Assembly: GCA_023429135.1 (NCBI GenBank)
Contig: JAEYWD010000088.1
Location: 1 to 51,816 of the forward strand
Length of the DNA: 51,816 bases
DNA from: Bacteroidota bacterium
GTDB lineage: Bacteria > Bacteroidota > Bacteroidia > Bacteroidales > JAAUTT01
Reading direction: 5' to 3'
Shown here in pieces: positions 46,651-51,816 of the stretch (position 1 is its first letter; each line of letters starts with the position of its first letter). The notes beneath the pieces were generated by a model that saw only the letters and a program-made list of their open reading frames with translations, was not told the origin of the DNA and searched no databases. The position numbers were made by a program, and so were the translations under genes.

Positions 46651-46866
46651 TTATTTCCTAACAGGAGGTGGAGGTGGCGGAATTCTATCCTTATCAGGAA
46701 TGCCTTTAATATCAGGACGTGGAAAATCACGTCTATCAGGTGGAGGAGGAGGAGGAGGTGGTGGAGGTTTTTCCTCTTCTGCTTTAATTCTCAAATTACT
46801 AATCATCATCAAAGGATTAAATAATCCTGCGTCACAAGCATAATTTTTAATTTGTTGTTGTCTCAT
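46651..46866 (-). CDS. Cassette C5, second gene: small polyproline protein
   Basis: The 71-aa protein has a short N-terminal part (MRQQQIKNYACDAGLFNPLMMI) and then a polyproline run of ten residues (EEEKP then P10, DRRDFPRPD), ending in a second proline stretch. The extended Pro region could bind an SH3-like or WW-like partner or stiffen a link. It begins 4 bp after the stop of the 166-aa gene, so the two are co-expressed and probably act together. Confidence 0.6.
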   Translation of the reverse strand: MRQQQIKNYACDAGLFNPLMMISNLRIKAEEEKPPPPPPPPPPDRRDFPRPDIKGIPDKDRIPPPPPPVRK

Positions 46867-46870
46867 TGAT

Positions 46871-47371
46871 TTAAGCTATTATAACGTTATAATTATTTCT
46901 TATATATATATCCGTATCCCGGTCACTTTTTAGCTTTAGTTTCTTCGATTCATTAAGCATTATTTCTCCAGAAGTTCTTAAGCTTTTAATCTGCCTGTCA
47001 TATAGTTCAAAAAATTTATTAAACGCAACCTTCTCATCAACTGTATTTGTTTCATATTGATACCATAATTTTTCGTATTCAAACTGAACTTCTTCTAAAA
47101 CCGTTAACCTTTCTGCTAATTCCTTTATTCTTTTATCATATGCGAGTAAGGGTTTTATTGCTAATAATATATTAGACGTAGCAATCAAAATACTCCAAAG
47201 CCAGGGAACAATGTTCCAGATCACCCATGCAGAAACGCTTGTTAATGATAAAATAGTAAGGAAGATGTTAATCGCAAAGCTGGTTTTTTGGAAATCATTT
47301 AAAAGATATCCGATATAAATACATTTAAACTTCGAATTCACAAGGTTTGTCCAAATTCGGTCTCTTATCAT
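46871..47371 (-). CDS. Cassette C5, first gene: SLATT-like two-TM protein
   Basis: The 166-aa protein has a short N-terminal helix and two closely spaced transmembrane segments (about 30-52 and 55-75, TSFAINIFLTILSLTSVSAWVIWNIVPWLWSILIATSNILLAI). A long cytoplasmic helical region follows (KRIKELAERLTVLEEVQFEYEKLWYQ). This layout matches SLATT-domain proteins, predicted membrane effectors of nucleotide-signalling defence systems. No cyclase or SLOG sensor is in the cassette, so the assignment is by architecture only. Confidence 0.55.
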   Translation of the reverse strand: MIRDRIWTNLVNSKFKCIYIGYLLNDFQKTSFAINIFLTILSLTSVSAWVIWNIVPWLWSILIATSNILLAIKPLLAYDKRIKELAERLTVLEEVQFEYEKLWYQYETNTVDEKVAFNKFFELYDRQIKSLRTSGEIMLNESKKLKLKSDRDTDIYIRNNYNVIIA

Positions 47372-47406
47372 GTTAGTATCATTTTTGATTTTTAATATGC
47401 TTGCCC

Positions 47407-47670
47407 AACATCCTTATATCACCAATTGGTGATATACCCGTTATATCATTAACAAAAATATTCCGGGTACTTTTCTTTATGTTGATATGCGGCATTAGGC
47501 TTGTTTCCGTTAGATCTATGGTGTTGTTTGTAAGCACCAATATACAAAATTCCCGATTCGCCGGCTATAAACCCGGAGGTATTATTGATTTCTTTTTTCA
47601 ATGTTTAGTTCAACATAGCCTCCAATGTAAAGCGTATGCAAGCAAAGCTTTATCGGAGGCTAATTATTGT
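47407..47670 (-). repeat. Cassette repeat R6 (deleted copy, 264 bp)
   Basis: Same ends as the other long repeats but about 71 bp are missing between TTTTTTCAA and TGTTTAG, where intact copies carry the GGTATTTATCCGGTCACC ... ATTTAATGCA block. The deletion joins at a 3-bp CAA shared by both sides. Left core GCCCAAC, right core altered to ATTATTG. Confidence 0.85.
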
Positions 47671-49251
47671 GCCCAGTTTTTTTAGAGATATTAATTTAAA
47701 TTCTTTATCGGTCGAAATAAGTACATTTTCTTTTATTTCATCAAGATACAAGTCTCTGATTTCAGCTAATAAATCTAGTTTAACTTCGTGAATTATTGAT
47801 TTTTCTTGTTTGTCAATATATAAAAGCATTTTTCCTTTTCCTATTAATATTATGTTATCGTCTAGAAAAATCAGATAACTTAAATTATGTTCTGATTTAT
47901 ATTTCGAAATATCTAATTCCCAATGTTTGTTCAATAAACTATTTTTATATGAGTAATATTCTATTACGCTCGGAAATGATACTGCAAATTCATTATCCTT
48001 AAAACTAAAACCACTTGAAGTATTATTCCAGTCTTTAAAAAATGTATGAATAAATGTTATATTCAAATCATTACTAAGGTAGTATAAATTATAATATGTT
48101 TCTTGGTCGTAGCTTAAAAATGATATTAAATTTTCATCTTGGTTAATTTTTGGTAAAATAGTTCCGTCTTCTGCTTTTGTTTTGCTGATAACTTTATAAT
48201 CTTCCGATAGCAAGACTAATTCCCATTTCTGTGAACTTCCAAGAAATATTTTCTTTGACGGCAGATATTCGATTTGATCTAAATCCCAGTCTTCTTGTAA
48301 ATCAATAGAATATTTTAGTTGAAAAGATACTTGCTCAATAACCAACAATTTATTATCAACAGTTGGTATTATTATATTACCATTTTTGTCAAAGCTAAAA
48401 TTCCTAATATTTGAAACATCTATTGCTGTAATTCTATCAATTATCAGCTCTCCTTCGAGCAACAGATACTTTATAAGCTTAGCATTTTTAGTCAAACCAA
48501 TAAACCAATCTGATTTAGTCGGACTTTGCTTTAGGAAAAATATTCTTTCAAACTCATAATTTGTTGTTGAAATGGGCTCAACCTTATGTGAAATTAATTC
48601 AGAATATTTTTCTTTGAAATGCTTTAGAATATTCTCTCTACGCCCTTGTTTAGCTAAATAATAAGGTGTTTGATAACTGCTGTCCTTTTGCCAAGGACAA
48701 CCATTTTTGTAAGCAAAATCAAAAACTAAAGGAAGGTCTAGCCAAGCAAGTTTATGTAATAATGTACTTTTGTGTTCATCTTCTCCATTTATTTCAATCT
48801 TGTGCATCAAATAAACTTTTATACATTCAATAGATTTGCATTCTAAATATTGGGGGCGTGCTTCATTAATTTTTGCACCAAAAGATAATAACAAGTCAAC
48901 CACATCTACTTTATCTTGACTTGTTGCAAGAAAAAGTTCTCTATCATTCATTGTTGCACCATTATCAAGAAGATATTTGGCTATTTCTAAATTCTTAGCC
49001 CAGCAAAGAGGTGTTGCGTACATTCCACTTCGTTCAGCATTTACTTTTGCTCCATTTTCGACCAAAAATTTCATCATTTCAAAGTTCCCATATAATGAAG
49101 CTATATGCAAAGGTGTATCATCCATCCAACCTTTAAGAAATATTTCAGAAGGATTTTGCCTTAAATGTTTTTTAGCTTCATCGTTCTTCTGCTCTTTTAT
49201 CAGAGTGAAGATTTCAGGTGTTTTTGTATGGTCTGTCTGATAAATGTTCAT
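47650..49251 (-). CDS. Cassette C6: ankyrin-repeat/beta-propeller-like protein
   Basis: This is the largest cassette protein, 533 aa. Residues about 40-150 form three or four ankyrin repeats (DDTPLHIASLYGNFEMMKFLVENGAKVN, ATPLCWAKNLEIAKYLLDNGA, KVDVVDLLLSFGAKIN). A further repeat-like stretch reaches about 220. The C-terminal half (about 225-530) is beta-rich with recurring IS..D.NG.I.IPT / LD.I.Y pattern, suggesting a diverged beta-propeller. The gene reads through the core into repeat R6 and takes its TAA stop there. It probably mediates protein interactions; a defence role is only a guess. Confidence 0.7.
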   Translation of the reverse strand: MNIYQTDHTKTPEIFTLIKEQKNDEAKKHLRQNPSEIFLKGWMDDTPLHIASLYGNFEMMKFLVENGAKVNAERSGMYATPLCWAKNLEIAKYLLDNGATMNDRELFLATSQDKVDVVDLLLSFGAKINEARPQYLECKSIECIKVYLMHKIEINGEDEHKSTLLHKLAWLDLPLVFDFAYKNGCPWQKDSSYQTPYYLAKQGRRENILKHFKEKYSELISHKVEPISTTNYEFERIFFLKQSPTKSDWFIGLTKNAKLIKYLLLEGELIIDRITAIDVSNIRNFSFDKNGNIIIPTVDNKLLVIEQVSFQLKYSIDLQEDWDLDQIEYLPSKKIFLGSSQKWELVLLSEDYKVISKTKAEDGTILPKINQDENLISFLSYDQETYYNLYYLSNDLNITFIHTFFKDWNNTSSGFSFKDNEFAVSFPSVIEYYSYKNSLLNKHWELDISKYKSEHNLSYLIFLDDNIILIGKGKMLLYIDKQEKSIIHEVKLDLLAEIRDLYLDEIKENVLISTDKEFKLISLKKLGTIISLR

Positions 49252-49280
49252 TCCTTTAGTGTTGTCTTAAAATTGGGCCC

Positions 49281-49616
49281 AACATCCTTATATCACCAAT
49301 TGGTGATATATCCGTTATATCATTAACAAAAATATTCCGAGTACTTTTCTTTATGTTGATATGCGGCATTAGGCTTTTCTCCGTTAGATCTATGGTGTTG
49401 TTTGTAAGCACCAATATACAGAATTCCCGATTCGCCGGCTATAAACCCGGAAGTATTATTGATTACTTTTTTCAAATAAGGTTTTTATCCGGTCACCTTG
49501 AAACTGATATAAGAAAATTACTGCATACAGATATTTAATGCAGAGGCAGTGTTTAGTTCAACATAACCTCAAATGTAAAGCGTATGCAAGCAACGCTTTA
49601 TCAGAGGCTAATTGTT
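49281..49616 (-). repeat. Cassette repeat R7 (attC-like, 336 bp)
   Basis: Same layout as the other long repeats. The palindrome ATATCACCAATTGGTGATAT is complete at 49290-49309. Left core GCCCAAC (perfect RYYYAAC), right core GTTATGC. It is the rightmost long copy; the next junction uses a different site. Confidence 0.85.
49327..49334 (-). promoter_or_regulatory. Conserved TAnnTTTG element inside the long repeat
   Basis: On the minus strand the bases read TATTTTTG, a match to the Bacteroidota -7 box, pointing toward the C6 gene. The same octamer is present in six of seven repeats (R3 has TATTTTTA). No convincing -33 TTG is seen. If it is used, transcription would start just before the ATCACCAATTGGTGAT palindrome. 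Confidence 0.35.
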
Positions 49617-49625
49617 ATGCAGCGT

Positions 49626-50078
49626 TTATTTTTTATCAATCATATTTTCAATGAGTTTTAAGAAGTCCTTTTTCCTGCCAATGTAATAATTGGCGATAAA
49701 ATAAGTCTGGATAATATTAACAAGTAATAGTCCTAATCCAATGTAAAAATTCAACTTAATCATTAGAAACAAGCTAAATAGAGTCAAAAAAAGAACATTT
49801 GTTATAAAAATCCATTGATAATAATAGTTAATTAATAGACACAATGTATCCTCTTTTAATTCTCCGTCAATTTTTAATACTATCCTGCGTTGCAAGAAAT
49901 GCTTATGCTGATGGTAAATTACAAATTTTCCAAATTGTAGTTTTCCAAAATAATCGGATTTTGTAATCCAGGGATTTATCCGAAAATCATTGTGATCGAC
50001 AGTTAAATCTACAAGATTAACAAACTCCTTGTAAAACTTATCAAAGTCCTTAATTTTATATGTAATAGCTCTTCTCAA
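49626..50078 (-). CDS. Cassette C7: two-TM hypothetical protein
   Basis: The 150-aa product has a cytoplasmic N-terminal domain (about 1-85) and a transmembrane hairpin (about 88-130, WIFITNVLFLTLFSLFLMIKLNFYIGLGLLLVNIIQTYFI). Its best start is TTG at 50078; ATG codons at 50100 and 50091 are out of frame, and an in-frame stop lies just upstream. The family is unknown. The cassette ends pair over 13 of 15 positions. Confidence 0.55.
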   Translation of the reverse strand: MRRAITYKIKDFDKFYKEFVNLVDLTVDHNDFRINPWITKSDYFGKLQFGKFVIYHQHKHFLQRRIVLKIDGELKEDTLCLLINYYYQWIFITNVLFLTLFSLFLMIKLNFYIGLGLLLVNIIQTYFIANYYIGRKKDFLKLIENMIDKK

Positions 50079-50122
50079 ATCTTCAAATCATTATCGTCAT
50101 GCGTTTTTTTTAAATGCTGCCT

Positions 50123-50238
50123 AACGGTTCTAATATGTGTGGTGAGGGATTCAAGGCACTTCACTATCAAACCGCTATGCTGCTTATTAAATGCTTTAAA
50201 GTTCAAATTTACCAAATCGCCGCATCACGTTTATTGTT
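50123..50238 (-). repeat. Short attC-like site S1 (116 bp)
   Basis: This junction lacks the long repeat. It is bounded by GCCTAAC (perfect RYYYAAC, plus strand) and GTTAATA. The arms TAATATGTGTGGTGAGGGATT and, inverted, CAATAAACGTGATGCGGCGATT are imperfect complements, as in classical attC sites of about 60-130 bp. It separates C7 from C8. Confidence 0.65.
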
Positions 50239-50281
50239 AATACCTGTACTTTTTACCAAATAATTATCTATGTGTTTTTGT

Positions 50282-51220
50282 TCAACCTGTATTAATTGTT
50301 TTTCCAATATCTAATACATTTTCAATCCTTTCCTTTGACATGTTTTCGAATGAATCAATGTTGATGAATTTTATCTTTACCCCTTTTGAGCTAAAATTTC
50401 CATTTAGTAACTTTTCAAAATCCTTTACATTACTTGCAAAATAATTCAAAGAATTTGATTCATATAACTCTGTATGGATAAAAACTATTAAATATGCGTT
50501 AGTTTTCTCTTTAATCTTTGATTTGTATAATTCTAATTTTGCAGATAATTGATTGAGTAATTCCATTGAATAATGATAACTCACGTTGTTTTCAAAATAT
50601 TTTATCTCTAATACTTTGTCATCTATTGATTTCATTGGTGAATTCAAAACAAAGTCATATTCAAAAGAATCTAATCGTTGACTATTTTTTATTCTGTATT
50701 CTTCGGAGAAGAACTTTTGTAAAAGCTCTTGAAACTTCTTCTCAATACCTAACATTCGTGATACATAGTTTTGCTTCTGTTTTTCATGATTTTCAGCTTC
50801 TTGTATCCCAACTTTTGTATTTTGCTTAATTATTTCTCCTTCCTTCTCAATAATCTTATTTAAATTATAATCTTGTTCAATCTTCCTTCTTTTTTCTTCT
50901 AAGTCATAGTCGTCCATTAAATCCAACTTTTCTTGCTTTCTATTCCATTTTCGAAATCCTTTATAAAATAAAAAAAGTCCTAATGAAAAAATCAATAAGG
51001 ATATCAATGGAATTATATATCGAAGGCTTATTACAATGTCATATTTTGTATTAATCAGATTCTTGGAAAATTCAGCTAAAGAGTTGTAATCATTGTTGCT
51101 AATTATTAGTCCAAAAGAATTGCTTAAATATGCAAATGGAATAGAAACTGAAATTGAAATCAAAACAATTCCAAGCGAAACAAGAAATTTATTTATATCA
51201 CTGTAATCAATATTTTTCAT
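50282..51220 (-). CDS. Cassette C8: membrane-anchored PD-(D/E)XK-like protein
   Basis: The 312-aa protein has two transmembrane segments (about 10-32 and 61-85), a charged coiled coil (about 90-170) and a C-terminal domain. There FEYDFVLNSP ... DDKVLEIKYF fits the D ... (D/E)XK pattern of restriction-endonuclease-like nucleases, followed by AYLIVFIHTELY as the next core strand. The fold prediction rests on that motif only. Such membrane-tethered nuclease-like proteins occur among phage-defence effectors. It is a single ATG-started gene 20 bp from the next cassette core. Confidence 0.6.
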   Translation of the reverse strand: MKNIDYSDINKFLVSLGIVLISISVSIPFAYLSNSFGLIISNNDYNSLAEFSKNLINTKYDIVISLRYIIPLISLLIFSLGLFLFYKGFRKWNRKQEKLDLMDDYDLEEKRRKIEQDYNLNKIIEKEGEIIKQNTKVGIQEAENHEKQKQNYVSRMLGIEKKFQELLQKFFSEEYRIKNSQRLDSFEYDFVLNSPMKSIDDKVLEIKYFENNVSYHYSMELLNQLSAKLELYKSKIKEKTNAYLIVFIHTELYESNSLNYFASNVKDFEKLLNGNFSSKGVKIKFINIDSFENMSKERIENVLDIGKTINTG

Positions 51221-51240
51221 TTTTCCATTGTATTGGTGTT

Positions 51241-51363
51241 AACGGTGGCGGTATATTTTCGGGCGGCATTAGGAACTGATTTCCTTTCTGCCGTTAAGAA
51301 CCTGAATAGGAATTGCAAACCTTTCAAGTTGCGCATCTCTGCTGACTGAAATATACCGCATGT
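51241..51363 (-). repeat. attC-like site S2 interrupted by a group II intron
   Basis: From the AAC core at 51241 the sequence has GCGGTATATTT (51248-51258) and its perfect inverse AAATATACCGC (51349-51359), an 11-bp stem around about 90 bp. It contains GCGGCATTAGG, also found inside R1-R7. The expected closing GTT core is not seen because the intron begins at 51364 directly after CATGT. Confidence 0.6.
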
Positions 51364-51816
51364 GTGCGCCCTGCATGAGCAGCGCGCACACTTGTTGTAA
51401 GCTCTGGAAAAAGTCGAAAAATACTAATAAAAGAGCATTATAACAAGTGTGTATTTTTCCGGAGGGTGTAAGTCCCTTATGCGCCGGGTAACGACCGGAA
51501 GCATTAGCAAGTGGCAAGGTGGTTTATCGCGAGGTATGCACTAAAGGAAGCCAAACGGCAAAATCCGGTACTGACGAACAGGAATGGTATATGAGGCTAT
51601 AGAGCAAGGGACAAGCAAGCACATCATTGCAACGTCCTATTTTGGTAATGTTTGCCCCATAGTAGATACCGCAGGAATTGGAGGAAGGAAAAAGCTTTTA
51701 CCGGGGGAGATCTGTATCTAGTTTCGTTCTACTAGGCATACAGAAGTCAGCAGATGCCATAGTAGGCGAGGCATTGTCCGTTCATGGCATGAACCGAAGA
51801 CAGTCTGTGGCGCACG
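51364..51816 (+). mobile_element. Group II intron, 5' part (continues past window)
   Basis: The 5' end GTGCGCC fits the GUGYG consensus (an alternative start is 51362). Downstream blocks are typical of bacterial group II intron RNA: GTGTAAGTCCCTTATG, GGTAACGACCGGAAGC, CAAGTGGCAAGGTGG, GAAGCCAAACGGCAAA, TACTGACGAACAGGAA, and CAGAAGTCAGCAGATGCCAT just before the usual position of the maturase ORF. The reverse transcriptase/maturase gene itself is outside the window. The intron lies opposite to the cassette genes. Confidence 0.8.

Larger units (their letters stand above)
41701..51363 (-). mobile_element. Integron-like gene cassette array (nine cassettes, C0-C8)
   Basis: All genes are on the minus strand and stand alone or in pairs. 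They are separated by seven near-identical long repeats (R1-R7) and two shorter attC-like sites (S1, S2). At each cassette the bases next to the left GTT core and the right AAC core are inverted complements. The DNA is visibly more AT-rich than the flanking chromosome. Reading with the genes, the array runs right to left, so the integrase and attI should be right of the window. None is visible here. Confidence 0.8.

Noticed and set aside
42212..49538. Plus-strand open frames of 60-97 codons inside every long repeat (for example starting near 42212, 45113, 46293 and 47401)
   Set aside because: They look alike only because the repeats are alike. Frames break at small indels in several copies, lengths vary, and no upstream signal is conserved. 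They are antisense to the gene strand.
42221..49616. Long repeats as insertion sequences, retron or diversity-generating repeat
   Set aside because: They encode no transposase or reverse transcriptase, have no target duplications, and the inverted complement lies on the gene side of the junction, which fits cassette recombination instead.
51269..51517. Minus-strand open frame of 82 codons near the right edge
   Set aside because: It crosses the S2 site and the 5' end of the group II intron, which explain the sequence better.

Overview
The window looks like a chromosomal segment of a Bacteroidota bacterium, probably of the Bacteroidales/Marinilabiliales type. Support comes from gene content: a TonB-dependent receptor, a DUF5916 outer-membrane protein, a three-domain LigD in the order phosphoesterase-ligase-polymerase, an ECF sigma factor coupled to an anti-sigma/beta-barrel protein, FabI, and promoters that fit the Bacteroidota pattern TTG ... 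TAnnTTTG. No rRNA or tRNA gene was recognised.

Positions 1-41,500 are ordinary genome. From left to right: small unknown proteins; a secreted esterase; a NYN-LOTUS RNase-like protein; a secreted WD40 protein; a GH30 glycosidase; then a plus-strand run of sigma factor, anti-sigma/beta-barrel protein, lytic transglycosylase, UvrA, LOG-family protein, SPOR-like protein and calcium-binding outer-membrane protein. SmpB, a Yip1-like protein, MiaA, a DUF2752 protein, a PqqD-like protein, PepD, a HAD hydrolase, a YiiX-like lipoprotein, FabI, RecN, LigD, a Gfo/Idh oxidoreductase lipoprotein, an ApbE-like protein, a TonB receptor, an EamA transporter, a DUF5916 protein and a Tat-type aldo/keto reductase follow. 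Two intergenic regions (18,090-18,497 and 28,091-28,478) consist of degenerate tandem repeats with a near-exact 21-bp period and a shared core.

From about 41,630 to the right edge the DNA changes character. It becomes visibly AT-rich, every gene lies on the minus strand, and the genes come as nine one- or two-gene cassettes. Seven cassette junctions hold a nearly identical ~335-bp repeat (one copy deleted to 264 bp). Two further junctions hold shorter, different attC-like sites. Each cassette begins and ends with short sequences that are inverted complements of each other next to a GTT/AAC core, which is the signature of integron gene cassettes. The array is bordered by group II intron sequence on both sides: a 3'-end remnant at 41,629-41,699, and the 5' end of an intron starting near 51,364 that appears to interrupt an attC-like site. 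Both are plus-strand, opposite to the cassette genes, as known for attC-targeting group II introns. No integrase gene is in the window. By gene orientation it should lie beyond the right edge.

Cassette cargo is mostly unrecognised small, membrane or putative effector proteins: a PIN-like protein, a two-TM SLATT-like protein with a polyproline partner, an ExbD-like protein, an ankyrin/beta-propeller protein, and a membrane-anchored protein with a PD-(D/E)XK-like motif. The long two-hairpin repeat, which may also carry a promoter, is the most unusual thing in the window.
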